64,000 nucleotides of DNA from Brevibacillus centrosporus (GCF_003710815.1 NZ_RHHP01000011.1:38376-102375); one strand, 5' to 3'; positions 45,298 to 53,850 are shown, numbered from the stretch's first letter. Numbers and translations are program-made. The notes: generated by a model not told the origin, from the sequence alone.

Positions 45298-46080
45298 ATG
45301 TTTCCGTCCTTTTTTATCGCGCATGGGGCGCCCATGATCGCGCTGGAAAACAACGACTACACCCAATTTATCAATGAGCTGGGAAAATCCCTGCCAAGAC
45401 CAAAAGCCATCGTTCTTTTCTCCGCTCACTGGGAGTCGCAAACGCAGCAAGTAAGCGACGTAGAGGAATTCAGCACGATTTACGATTTTGGAGGCTTTTC
45501 CGAAGAACTGTACCGCATTCAATACCCGGCAAAGGGACAGAAAGACATCACCCATGAAATTATAGGCCTATTTGAAAAGCAGGGAATCTCCTTTTCGGTA
45601 GATACTAGCCGCGGATTGGACCATGGGGCATGGGTCGTATTGCGATTGCTATACCCAAATGCGGATGTACCTGTGATATCGATGTCGGTCAATTCGAAGT
45701 TAGCTCCGAAAGAGCAGTACCAGATCGGGAAAGCTCTGGCAGCGCTCAGAGATCAGGACATTCTCATTATTGGCAGCGGGGGGACTGTCCATAACCTGCG
45801 GGCGTTGAAGTGGGCGGAAGATAACGGGCAGGCAGACGACTGGGCACTGGCGTTCGATGAGTGGCTGGAAGGTCGTTTGAAGGCTTGGGATGTAGATTCC
45901 CTGTTTGACTACCGAGCATTGGCACCAGCGTCTCAGTATGCTGTGCCTCCTTATGGCAGCGAGCATTTTGTCCCGATTTTTTACGCGATGGGTGCAGCAG
46001 ATCAGGAGCGTGAGGCGAAATTGCTGCATCGCAGTTATCGCTATGGCAACCTGAGCCATAGTGTTTGGCAATTCGGGTGA
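45298..46080 (+). CDS. class III extradiol (DODA-type) dioxygenase
   Basis: The product is 260 residues from the ATG after AAAGGAGAGG. FFIAHGAPMIALEN, the metal-binding His in FSAHWES, LDHGAWVVLRLLYPNADVPVISMS and GSGGTVHNLRAL match the YgiD/DODA family that opens catechol rings extradiol using a divalent metal. It lies in an operon with the esterase and ends at a terminator. The natural substrate is not evident. Confidence 0.92.
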   Translation: MFPSFFIAHGAPMIALENNDYTQFINELGKSLPRPKAIVLFSAHWESQTQQVSDVEEFSTIYDFGGFSEELYRIQYPAKGQKDITHEIIGLFEKQGISFSVDTSRGLDHGAWVVLRLLYPNADVPVISMSVNSKLAPKEQYQIGKALAALRDQDILIIGSGGTVHNLRALKWAEDNGQADDWALAFDEWLEGRLKAWDVDSLFDYRALAPASQYAVPPYGSEHFVPIFYAMGAADQEREAKLLHRSYRYGNLSHSVWQFG

Positions 46081-46098
46081 TGGAAAAGCAAGCAAAGC

Positions 46099-46133
46099 AA
46101 AAGTCCCTAACGGTTTCGTGTTAGGGACTTTTT
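46099..46133 (+). terminator. terminator after the dioxygenase gene
   Basis: AAAAGTCCCTAA / TTAGGGACTTTT with loop CGGTTTCGTG and a T tail. Confidence 0.9.
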
Positions 46134-46138
46134 ACTGC

Positions 46139-46276
46139 TCATCCTTCATCCGGCCTGCTTGCAATGGAAAGGCCCTGACCGTACAGCTGGGTCAAACGCC
46201 GGTGCGTATTTGCTACCCCAATCCCGCTTTTCCCTTTCACGGTGAAGCATCGTATCTTGATCCATTCCTTTGCCAT
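46139..46276 (-). pseudogene. C-terminal remnant of a LytS/YesM-type histidine kinase
   Basis: The 45-residue tail contains GKSGIGVANTHRRLTQLYGQG-L, the G2 box (GIGLxNxxxRLxxLYG) of the HATPase domain of sensor kinases, followed by SIASRPDEG-stop. No dimerisation or N-box sequence precedes it in frame. It is the end of a lost gene. The rest of 46134-46489 holds no other gene. Confidence 0.5.
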
Positions 46277-46489
46277 CGTCCTTGACTTCAACCAGCGTAA
46301 AAACTGGAGCACGCTGACAAACAACAGGACGATCAGGAAATCCTTTATTCGATCATTGGCATACGAGGCATCGGGATAAAACATCTTGAAATTAAGATGA
46401 TAATGTCTCAAAATAGAGATATTGCGATGGTACAGATGCGATTGCTCTGAAATCAACCAGAGCAAGCTATGGAAAAGGAGGAATCGCGA

Positions 46490-47551
46490 GTGGAAATCGG
46501 GCTAAGTACTTTTGTAGAAACAACACCGGACCCCAAGACCGGTGTCGTGATAAGCCATGCGCAGCGTTTGCGCGATGTCGTGGAGGAGATCGTTCTTGCG
46601 GATCAGGTCGGACTGGATGTCTTTGGGGTAGGGGAGCATCATCGCAAGGATTATGCGGCGTCTTCTCCAGCGGTTGTGCTGGCAGCAGCTGCCCCTCAGA
46701 CCAAGCGGATCCGACTTACGAGTGCAGTGACTGTGCTGTCATCTGCTGATCCCGTTCGTGTGTTTCAAGATTTTGCAACGCTGGACGCACTTTCAAATGG
46801 GCGCGCGGAGATCATGGCTGGTCGGGGGTCTTTTATTGAGTCCTTTCCCCTGTTCGGGTACGACCTGAACGATTACGACGAGCTGTTCGATGAAAAACTG
46901 GAGCTGCTGTTGAAAATTCGCCAGTCCGAGAAGGTGACCTGGAGAGGCGGTCATCGGCCTGCGATTCACAATCTCGGTGTCTATCCGCGACCAGTCCAAA
47001 ATCCTTTGCCGGTCTGGATCGGCAGCGGAGGAAATGCCCAGTCAGCCATTCGCGCGGGGCTGTTGGGATTGCCGTTTGTTCTCGCGATTATCGGGGGGCG
47101 TCCAGTCCAATTCGCCCCAATCGTGGATCTGTACAAGAGGGCGGCAGCGCAGGCCGGTCATGACCCGTCCAAGCTCACTGTCGCTTCTCACTCCCATGGG
47201 TTTATTGCAAAGGATAACGAGACGGCAGCGGACAAGTTCTTTCCATCCACCCAGCAAGCGATGAATGTTCTTGGTAAAGAGCGTGGCTGGGGACATTACG
47301 ATCGAGCCACCTTTGATGCGGCACGCAGCTTTGAAGGTGCGTTGTACGTAGGTGATCCGGAGACGGTCGCGCAAAAAATCATTCATCTGCGAAAAAAGGT
47401 CGGCATTACCCGTTTTATGCTGCACGTACCTGTAGGCACGATGCCACATGAGGATGTCATGAATGCCATTCACCTGCTGGGAACAGAGGTGGCGCCGCGA
47501 GTACGTGAGGAAGTCGCCGAATGGGAAGCGGAGCAGAAACAGGATAGCTGA
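46490..47551 (+). CDS. LLM-class flavin-dependent oxidoreductase
   Basis: The product is 353 residues from a GTG spaced 8 bases after AAAAGGAGG; the ATG at 46469 lies before that RBS. It has the luciferase-like TIM-barrel pattern: EIVLADQVGLDVFGVGEHHRKDYAASSPAV, RLTSAVTVLSSADPVRVFQDFATLD, RAEIMAGRGSFIESFPLFGYD and PLPVWIGSGGNAQSAIRAG. It should use reduced FMN or F420-like flavin to oxidise an unknown substrate. It is a single gene with a terminator. Confidence 0.93.
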   Translation: MEIGLSTFVETTPDPKTGVVISHAQRLRDVVEEIVLADQVGLDVFGVGEHHRKDYAASSPAVVLAAAAPQTKRIRLTSAVTVLSSADPVRVFQDFATLDALSNGRAEIMAGRGSFIESFPLFGYDLNDYDELFDEKLELLLKIRQSEKVTWRGGHRPAIHNLGVYPRPVQNPLPVWIGSGGNAQSAIRAGLLGLPFVLAIIGGRPVQFAPIVDLYKRAAAQAGHDPSKLTVASHSHGFIAKDNETAADKFFPSTQQAMNVLGKERGWGHYDRATFDAARSFEGALYVGDPETVAQKIIHLRKKVGITRFMLHVPVGTMPHEDVMNAIHLLGTEVAPRVREEVAEWEAEQKQDS

Positions 47552-47586
47552 TCGAAAGAGGGCATGAAAGAGGTCATTCTTCATAT

Positions 47587-47630
47587 AAAAACGGTGCCAA
47601 CGCGAGCGTTTCGCAAGGCACCGTTTTTTG
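47587..47630. terminator. bidirectional terminator between LLM and MFS genes
   Basis: AAAAACGGTGCC / GGCACCGTTTTTT with a GCGAGCGTTTCGC inner hairpin; it lies between convergent genes. Confidence 0.9.
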
Positions 47631-47639
47631 TGTGTAAGC

Positions 47640-48935
47640 TTATGATTGAATAGCAGCAGCCGTTTTGGCATTTACTTGCTTCTTGATCTTGACTGCCATG
47701 AGCGAAGCGAAGAAGCAGACAAAGCCCGCGATCATAAAGGCTTGGGAGTACGTACCGAGCCAGTCGCGCATGACACCCGCTCCATAGGCAGCAGCAGAAG
47801 CCCCTACCTGATGGGCAACGACAATCCAGCCAAAGATCATTCCAGACTTCTCTTTGCCAAATACTTGGCTGGAGAGCTTGGCAGTCGGCGGTACTGTCGC
47901 GATCCAGTCCAAGCCGTAAAATACCGAGAAGATGATGAGCATCGTGGGGGTGGAATCGAGCGCATACGGCAGGAAAAGCAAGGACAAGCCGCGCAGTCCG
48001 TAGTACCAGAAAAGCAGCCAGCGATTGTCAAAACGATCGGACAGCCAGCCGGAGATCGTTGTGCCGACGAGATCGAACAAGCCCATCATGGCGAGCAAGC
48101 CAGCAGCGGTTACTTCCGGTAGACCAAAATCTCCACAGGCGGCGATAAGATGAGTACCGATAAGGCCATTGGTGGAAAAACCGCAGAAGAAGAAGGTTCC
48201 CGAGAGCAGCCAAAAGGTCGAATTCTTCATCGCATAGCGTAAATTTTGCAGCGGGGCCAAAAAGATATTTCCGGCAAAAGGTGTAGGCGGCACGATTTCA
48301 TCGGTTCCATAAGGGGCAGCGCCTACATCTGATGGATGGTTTCGCATCCAGACCGCGACAATTACCAAGACGAGGATCAGGACGGCAACAGCCGTAAAGA
48401 TGGCATATCTCCAGCCCAGGTCGGTCGTCAGCTTTGCCATCAGCGGCAAAAAGATCAGCTGACCGGTAGCGGCACTAGCAGTTAGCACGCCTACTACCAG
48501 CCCTTTGTTTTTGACGAACCATAGATTGCTGACCGTTACCCCCAGTACGTTTGCCATCATTCCCGTTGCAAGACCAGAGACGAGGCCCCATAACAGCTGG
48601 AATTGCCATAGCGCGGTCATGAAAGGGGTAGCAGCCAGGCTGATGGCCAGCACGGCAAGGGATAAGACGACGACCTTGCGAACGCCGAAGCGCAAAAGCA
48701 AAGCAGCAGAGAAGGGCCCCACCAAGCCGTACAGAAAGATCCCCATGGAGAGAACGCTGGAGATGCTGCCTCTGCTCCAGCCAAACTCATCCTGGAAGGG
48801 GACGAGCAAAATACTCGGCAGCGAGCGAATCCCGGCAGAGACCAGAAGAGTGACGAAGGTCAAGAGGACAATGATCCAGCCGTAGAACATGCGGGATTTT
48901 GGCTTGAAGCCGTTTTGCGCATTGAGAGAATCCAT
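47640..48935 (-). CDS. major facilitator superfamily transporter (OFA/MCT-like)
   Basis: The product is 431 residues from the ATG after GTGGGGTGT, with twelve predicted helices. FYGWIIVLLTFVTLLVSAGIRS, EFGWSRGSISSVLS, the A-motif-like GPFSAALLLRFGVRKVVVL, and GWLSDRFDNRWLLF in the second half resemble oxalate/formate-antiporter and monocarboxylate-type MFS proteins. The substrate is unknown. It is the second gene of a MarR-MFS operon, 64 bases after marR, with a copy of the MarR operator in between. Confidence 0.92.
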   Translation of the reverse strand: MDSLNAQNGFKPKSRMFYGWIIVLLTFVTLLVSAGIRSLPSILLVPFQDEFGWSRGSISSVLSMGIFLYGLVGPFSAALLLRFGVRKVVVLSLAVLAISLAATPFMTALWQFQLLWGLVSGLATGMMANVLGVTVSNLWFVKNKGLVVGVLTASAATGQLIFLPLMAKLTTDLGWRYAIFTAVAVLILVLVIVAVWMRNHPSDVGAAPYGTDEIVPPTPFAGNIFLAPLQNLRYAMKNSTFWLLSGTFFFCGFSTNGLIGTHLIAACGDFGLPEVTAAGLLAMMGLFDLVGTTISGWLSDRFDNRWLLFWYYGLRGLSLLFLPYALDSTPTMLIIFSVFYGLDWIATVPPTAKLSSQVFGKEKSGMIFGWIVVAHQVGASAAAYGAGVMRDWLGTYSQAFMIAGFVCFFASLMAVKIKKQVNAKTAAAIQS

Positions 48936-48962
48936 ACATACACCCCACGCTTTATTATTTTG

Positions 48963-48976
48963 TTTGTACATACAAA
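48963..48976 (-). promoter_or_regulatory. putative MarR operator, copy 2 (before the MFS gene)
   Basis: TTTGTATGTACAAA on the minus strand, a near-perfect palindrome 28 bases before the MFS start. The same 13 bases recur upstream of marR. Confidence 0.65.
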
Positions 48977-48999
48977 TTAGTTGAAGGCATAACAGCTGG

Positions 49000-49452
49000 T
49001 TATTTTTCCAGCTGCTTGCTGGACGACGTCAAGTATTCCGTTAGCTGATCGCTGAGTTCTTTTCCAAGGATCTCCTCGTAGTTCTGCTTCAGCCTTTTGG
49101 AAGCCTGGCGAAGCGTCGGTCCAAGCTCGATGCCCTTTTCGGTCGGATATACCATGACGGTCTTTCCGTGAACTTTACGCTCCACGAGATGTTTGGTCTC
49201 AAGCTTATCGACGAAACGAGTCAGCGTGGAAGGCGTAATAGACAGCTTTTCAGAAAGCTCCTTTTGGGTAATGCCCGGGGAACCAATCACGAGACGAATG
49301 AGATACCCGTAAGCTGGTGCTAATCCGGTGGTGGCAAACGCCTCGTCGGCCATACGCGTAATCGCCCGACTCAGACGGTTGGTGGTAAAGTACAGGCAGT
49401 CTTGCAGAAAAGCCTCGTCTTTTTCAGGCTTTTGATTCATAGGTTGGGTCAT
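49000..49452 (-). CDS. MarR-family transcriptional regulator
   Basis: The product is 150 residues with GGAGGAAAG before the ATG. The winged helix is clear: GSPGITQKELSEKLSITPSTLTRFVDKLETKHLVERKVHGKTVMVYPTEKG, with the DxR-type wing replaced by VHGKT. C-terminal helices would form the dimer. It lies upstream of the MFS gene, with the same operator sequence before each, so it probably represses both. Confidence 0.93.
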   Translation of the reverse strand: MTQPMNQKPEKDEAFLQDCLYFTTNRLSRAITRMADEAFATTGLAPAYGYLIRLVIGSPGITQKELSEKLSITPSTLTRFVDKLETKHLVERKVHGKTVMVYPTEKGIELGPTLRQASKRLKQNYEEILGKELSDQLTEYLTSSSKQLEK

Positions 49453-49492
49453 CTTCTTTCCTCCACGTGGGGTAGGCTTGATGAATTTCTAT

Positions 49493-49506
49493 TTTGTATG
49501 TACAAC
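49493..49506 (-). promoter_or_regulatory. putative MarR operator, copy 1 (before marR)
   Basis: TTTGTATGTACAA on the plus strand, 40 bases upstream of the marR start, identical over 13 bases to the site before the MFS gene. The 326-base gap 49453-49778 holds nothing else I recognise besides the promoter region of the next plus-strand gene. Confidence 0.6.
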
Positions 49507-49778
49507 AAACAGTAAGCGGGAAGATCCAATCTGTCAATTAGAAAAATTACATTTTATGGGAAGAAAGTTTTTTGCAGCACGTTTGGCGCAGCGACTGGAC
49601 TGGAAGGGATACAAAATACGCGTAAGCTTCAGCTGAATCTCGAGTGATTTTGCACGAGGCAATCGCGTGCTTGTCAGAAAAAGGGCGTTGTCGGTAGGCA
49701 TGTACAGTTACAAACCTGTCTTTCTCTCAATAGGATAGAACAACACAAGAAGTTGTCTGAGAAAGAGGTAGGTAACAC

Positions 49779-50357
49779 ATGGCGAATCATCGCAGAAGAG
49801 CTCAAATCCGTTTATCGCCGCCTGAATTTACGTACTTTAACGAAATCAAATTCTCGATCGGCAATGACCCGTTGGTTCAAGTAGAGCCACTGCGTCAACT
49901 GGCAGGTGGGGACTTTCTCATCACGATACGTGTTCAAGGCATGCAAAAAGCACGGGCGCTCGCAACGCTGATCATAGCGACCAAACAAATCGGAAACTTA
50001 CGGATACAGGTGAGAGTTGTCACCAGCGAGGGGAATCGCGTACAGCCCATCACACGAGCATTGACCCCTCGTGAAATCGCGGCACTCTACCAAACCGCGT
50101 TCCGAACGAATCGTCTGTTCAACTTCGCAGTAGTGCGCGCATCCATCAGCTTTACGGCCGTGTACCCCGTATTCAAGGCGCAAGTCATCCAGTTTTTCAA
50201 CGATGATCTTTCCGACCTGTTCAACAATTTCAATCAGGTAGCCGCGTTTGTCTTTCGAGATGTGCTTCGGAATAGAATCAACCAAACGCCGATCCTGTTT
50301 TCTACGGCGCGCAAGACAATCAGCATGGCCAATCGAAAACGGAAGCCGAAAACGTAG
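49779..50357 (+). CDS. hypothetical protein, unknown family
   Basis: The product is 192 residues with AGAGGTAGG as RBS. It starts with a basic segment [17 protein letters not shown] and ends with [10 protein letters not shown]. The middle alternates beta-like stretches ([27 protein letters not shown]) and aromatic/helical regions ([25 protein letters not shown]). There is no signal peptide, no cysteines and no membrane span. High basic content at both ends could suit nucleic-acid binding or a spore-coat role, but that is speculation. It is the last core-type gene before the topB element. Confidence 0.75.
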   Translation: MANHRRRAQIRLSPPEFTYFNEIKFSIGNDPLVQVEPLRQLAGGDFLITIRVQGMQKARALATLIIATKQIGNLRIQVRVVTSEGNRVQPITRALTPREIAALYQTAFRTNRLFNFAVVRASISFTAVYPVFKAQVIQFFNDDLSDLFNNFNQVAAFVFRDVLRNRINQTPILFSTARKTISMANRKRKPKT

Positions 50358-50411
50358 TCTCTCACCAGGGACTGCGTTTTCTCGTTGTTTTTAACCTTTC
50401 CCATGTATTTT

Positions 50412-50925
50412 TGGTACTATTGGTTATGAGTTGGTGGGAAAGGGTGTTGGACATGAGCAAAACACTGGTGCTGGCTGAAAAGCCTTCTGTAGGACGAGAC
50501 ATTGCGCGCGTGCTGCAGTGTCAGAAAAAAGGAAACGGTTATTTGGAAGGCGATAAATATATCGTGACGTGGGCTTTGGGGCATCTCGTCACTCTGGCTG
50601 ATCCAGAGGTGTATGGACAGCAATACAGCTCCTGGAAAATAGAAGATTTGCCGATCATGCCTTCTCCACTGAAGCTGGTAGTGATCAAGGAAAGCAACAG
50701 GCAGTTCCACAGCGTGAAGCAGCAAATGAGGCGAAACGATGTAAAAGAGATCGTCATCGCGACAGATGCAGCTATATCCCTATAAATTAATAATGTGCAC
50801 TACAAAAAATTATCCTATACCTGAATTTTTCTAAGGTTAGACAACACTGTTCAAAATGCACATAATTAATTGGTGTACATAAATGATAGATTATAAGCTC
50901 CTTTATGTGCAATTTAGAAGCGCTA
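50412..50925 (+). repeat. direct repeat copy 1: topB 5' end plus element left end
   Basis: From TGGTACTATTGG at 50412, this block is repeated at 57374 with no indels through the topB part (about 98% identical over ~370 bases). The next ~145 bases are about 70% identical. That tail has ATGTGCA (50793), TGTACAT (50874) and ATGTGCA (50905), spaced as in copy 2. Confidence 0.85.
50453..50785 (+). pseudogene. topB: DNA topoisomerase III N-terminal fragment, copy 1
   Basis: The fragment is 110 residues. [21 protein letters not shown] is the TOPRIM domain of TopB with its promoter-proximal region and RBS (GGAAAGGGTG). [14 protein letters not shown] follows. Coding stays true to EIVIATDA, where the intact enzyme reads ATDAGREGEL, and then departs into AISL-stop. 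The break is therefore at the DxD metal-binding motif, so the fragment cannot be a topoisomerase. The rest of topB is not in this window. Confidence 0.85.
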
Positions 50926-51025
50926 AAATTTCACCTGCCCTTCCGAGAAAGTTGCTCTCAGCTTGGGCGCTCGACAAGACGAAACGACTCACTGACTCTT
51001 CGCAAGATCACTTTCACTTTTTGTT

Positions 51026-51079
51026 TGACCATTCAGGGCATCTATTATCTGAAAAGATTATAGATGCCCTGAATGGTCA
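51026..51079. repeat. long perfect inverted repeat near the element left end
   Basis: TGACCATTCAGGGCATCTAT (51026-51045) is exactly inverted at 51060-51079 around a 14-base loop. It has no T run in the plus direction, so it is not a standard terminator; it may be a cruciform or protein-binding site. The overlapping open frame 50883-51128 is not supported as a gene. Confidence 0.8.
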
Positions 51080-51240
51080 TATCTATATTCAACGACTGCT
51101 GCGATTTGTTAATAGTCTTGTGTCCTGATTAAGCAAGTTTAACTGTGTAGAGCTAATAAATATAATTGTAATTTATTTACATGTAAAAATATGTAGTTTA
51201 TTGTAATATTTGTAAGAATCTTAATATGGGAGGAATCAAC

Positions 51241-51643
51241 TTGAAGAAGACATTACTTAAAAAACTAGGTTTTTGTTGCTACAGCATTAATTGCTTATGC
51301 TACTCCGGCTTTTGCATGGTCAAGTGTAAGTGCTTACGCAACAGTTACTTTTACTGACTACGCCTCATATTATTATGCAAAAGGCACAGGGAAGGTATCT
51401 TCATCAGGTTCGAATACTGGATCGCAAGCACTTGAAAACTACTCCGTTTTTACAAGAGATGGAGAAGTAATAGATTCTGATGAATCTCGTGAAGGATCCA
51501 GTCCTGTTACATTAAGTTTCAGAAGTGATCGTGAAGGCGATAGTATAACGTGGGACTTGTCTGTTTATGGTTATCTCTATGAAGATGGTGAAGAGATAGA
51601 TTCCGATGAGGACTATGATGGAGAAACACATCCTGGCATTTAA
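51241..51643 (+). pseudogene. secreted protein with a frameshift inside its signal peptide
   Basis: A TTG after GGGAGGAATC starts KKTLLKKLG. One base must be skipped at the five-T run 51270-51274 to continue VATALIAYATPAFAWSS, a textbook signal peptide. The mature ~115 residues read SAYATVTFTDYASYYYAKGTGK... and end in acidic YEDGEEIDSDEDYDG. Without the shift, translation stops after ~37 codons. The gene is otherwise intact, so the slip is recent, phase-variable or a sequencing error. It is probably co-transcribed with the next gene. Confidence 0.65.
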
Positions 51644-51671
51644 TCTATTGAGAAATCGGAGGGTGTAAATA

Positions 51672-52232
51672 ATGAAAGTAAAAGGAATTATGAAAGTAAA
51701 AGGAATTATGATAACAAGTGTACTAGCATTGCTAGTAGTATTTAATGGATCAGGACATACTGAAGCAAGCACTGATAAGTTTGTTGCTAAAACAAAAGAA
51801 GAAAAAGCATGGAAGGAATATGTAGACAAATCGGTCAAAGATAAATTGTTCGATACTTATGAAGATTCGACTGATAGTTTTGGTGTTAATCTTTCAGATT
51901 ATACATACCATAGCATTCATGCTATACCAACAGAACAGGAGGGAATCGATCAGAAAACGGTTCTCTCCCTTAAAAAGGCTATATTTAAAACAGCCATGAA
52001 AGATATCAAAGCTGGTGATTTCCAACCTGGTATTTTTATCAAGAATGATGGATCTGATGCATTTGTTACCTTTAAAGAGGGGGATACTGGTGAGAATCAT
52101 ATTTACTGGTTCAAACCGGCTTCCAAGGGGAAATGGGAATTAGATAAAAGTGCTGAAAAGAAAGGGAAAAAAGTAGAAAAACTCAAGCTAAAGAAGCTTA
52201 AAGAGTTTGTTAAAGAGAATATTGACAAGTAG
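51672..52232 (+). CDS. secreted protein sharing a domain with the nearby anti-sigma factor
   Basis: The product is 186 residues. The first 18 bases are exactly duplicated, giving MKVKGI-MKVKGI and two start codons; the second is the ancestral one. The signal peptide ends about residue 32 (GHTEAS). The mature domain (about 70-165) has SFGVNLSDYTYHSI, KAGDFQPGIFIKNDGSDAFVTFK and NHIYWFKPASKGKWELD. These align by eye with SFGLNKDDYQYYRP, KKGDLMPAIFVNKVGTEAIVIYK and NHMYKFTFESTSEKWILK of the protein at 52352-53323. The function is unknown. Confidence 0.8.
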   Translation: MKVKGIMKVKGIMITSVLALLVVFNGSGHTEASTDKFVAKTKEEKAWKEYVDKSVKDKLFDTYEDSTDSFGVNLSDYTYHSIHAIPTEQEGIDQKTVLSLKKAIFKTAMKDIKAGDFQPGIFIKNDGSDAFVTFKEGDTGENHIYWFKPASKGKWELDKSAEKKGKKVEKLKLKKLKEFVKENIDK

Positions 52233-52254
52233 CATTTTGTCAATCTGTGTGCAA

Positions 52255-52290
52255 AAAAAATACAGTTGGGAGAACCCGACTGTATTTTTT
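52255..52290. terminator. bidirectional terminator
   Basis: AAAAAATACAGTTGGG / CCCGACTGTATTTTTT, a nearly perfect 16-bp stem with loop AGAA. It lies between the convergent secreted-protein and anti-sigma genes. Confidence 0.92.
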
Positions 52291-52351
52291 CTATTTAAAT
52301 CAAGCAGGAAAAGGATCTGATATGACGAGAGTTTTTCAAGGAGGTATTCCA

Positions 52352-53323
52352 CTAATTTGTGGGAATGCTTTTTACCCCCTGAACGCTTAAATTATCTTTA
52401 AGTATCCACTTTTCACTAGTTGATTCAAATGTAAATTTATACATATGATTTGTTTTATCTGAAGACTTGTAAATTACAATTGCTTCTGTTCCCACTTTGT
52501 TGACAAAAATCGCTGGCATTAAGTCCCCCTTCTTCAGTTTACTTCTAATGATTTTCATTGATTCTAAGGAAAGCTTTTCTAAATTATTTTCGGATTCAAC
52601 GAATTCTTGTTTTGAGTTATTTTGTGGACGATAATACTGATAATCGTCTTTATTGAGACCGAAGCTATGAAATATTTCATCATGAACTTCGATCAAATAA
52701 TATACATCATGCAGTTTTTTTACTATTGCACTGTTGTTTGTAAGGAATAACGTATGATTCTTCTTAAACAGATAATTTGGCCCGGAAGCTTTCAGTGGTG
52801 TAGATTCTTCCTTTATATCCAATCCTGTAAAGGTATAAGTTACATTCCCAGGCACACTAAAATCCTCAACCAATTTTACACTCTCTACATCAACACTTTC
52901 CGGGAATATGGCTACATCAATTTGTCCTTTGTTCGTCTTCAATTGAACGACTTTCTCTACACTCAAGAAAACATTCGTAAGTTGAGAATTACTTATATCA
53001 TTAACTTCTATATCAGAATATTCGTGCAGTATCTTGATAATGTTATTAACTGCATCATTATTTTCAATTGATAGGTTGGAATGCATTGTTACAGAATTCA
53101 TACCTTTTTGCTGGCTGATATTCCAACCCATCCAACTTGGTATTATGATGGTGATAGCAAGTAAAGTGACTATCGCAGGAATGGGTAACTTAAACAATTT
53201 TGACCCCTTACGTTTAATCCGTAAATTGATTCTTTCTTCTACCTCCTTAACATGTACCCTGTCATTTTCGAAATTCAGTTGACTAGTCTTTCCAAGTTTT
53301 CGTAACATGTCCTCTACATCCAT
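52352..53323 (-). CDS. membrane protein, probable anti-sigma factor with an extracytoplasmic sensor domain
   Basis: The product is 323 residues. A ~42-residue charged cytoplasmic N-terminus (MDVEDMLRKLGKTSQLNFEND) is followed by one span (about 46-66, IPAIVTLLAITIIIPSWMGW) and a ~250-residue external domain. The start overlaps the end of the sigma gene, so translation is coupled, as for ECF sigma/anti-sigma pairs. No zinc HxxxCxxC motif is present. The last ~110 residues share a domain with the secreted protein at 51672-52232. The anti-sigma role is inferred from position and topology. Confidence 0.8.
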   Translation of the reverse strand: MDVEDMLRKLGKTSQLNFENDRVHVKEVEERINLRIKRKGSKLFKLPIPAIVTLLAITIIIPSWMGWNISQQKGMNSVTMHSNLSIENNDAVNNIIKILHEYSDIEVNDISNSQLTNVFLSVEKVVQLKTNKGQIDVAIFPESVDVESVKLVEDFSVPGNVTYTFTGLDIKEESTPLKASGPNYLFKKNHTLFLTNNSAIVKKLHDVYYLIEVHDEIFHSFGLNKDDYQYYRPQNNSKQEFVESENNLEKLSLESMKIIRSKLKKGDLMPAIFVNKVGTEAIVIYKSSDKTNHMYKFTFESTSEKWILKDNLSVQGVKSIPTN

Positions 53324-53850
53324 ATTTCTCCCTCCTTACTTATCAAGGTTTTTATTTGTTCGCGCGCCCGATGCAATCGTGTATATACAGCTCCTGTCGA
53401 AATACCGAGAATTTCACTAATGGTCTCAATACTCAACTCTTCATAATAATGGAGGATGAGTATCTGCCTATGTCGAAAAGGGAGTTTATCAATTAGTAAA
53501 GCTAAATTAGCAAGTTCGTCTTTTCGGATAACTTGCGATTCAGTATCAATAATTCCTTTGTCCACTGGCTGAGCGAAATAGAATATGTTACGAAACGACC
53601 ATGAACGTACGTATCGTTTAGACTCATTTACAGCAATTCGATATAACCAGGTCTCTATTCGGCTGTCTCCTCGAAAAGTTGAGAGATGCTTGTATGCCCT
53701 CAAAAACACTTCTTGTGTAATATCCTCTGCAGCTGTTCGATCTTTGACTAACCAGTAACATAGCCTATACACTTTGTAAAGATGTGCTTGCATTAGATGT
53801 TCGAATGACGAGTCCATTGTTTCGTTTAACAGCGTCATGCCGGGTATCAT
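53314..53850 (-). CDS. ECF-type RNA polymerase sigma factor
   Basis: The product is 178 residues from the ATG behind GAAGGAAA; an upstream ATG at 53901 has no RBS. Region 2 has HLYKVYRLCYWLVKDRTAAEDITQEVFLRAYKHL and TWLYRIAVNESKRYVR. Region 4 has LPFRHRQILILHYYEELSIETISEILGISTGAVYTRLHRAREQ. It would direct RNA polymerase to a small regulon when its membrane partner lets go. The regulon may include the neighbouring secreted proteins. Confidence 0.93.
   Translation of the reverse strand: MIPGMTLLNETMDSSFEHLMQAHLYKVYRLCYWLVKDRTAAEDITQEVFLRAYKHLSTFRGDSRIETWLYRIAVNESKRYVRSWSFRNIFYFAQPVDKGIIDTESQVIRKDELANLALLIDKLPFRHRQILILHYYEELSIETISEILGISTGAVYTRLHRAREQIKTLISKEGEIWM

Noticed and set aside
50883..51128. 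81-codon plus-strand frame inside the topB element end
   Set aside because: It overlaps the repeat block and the 20-bp inverted repeat; the protein has no natural features and no RBS.
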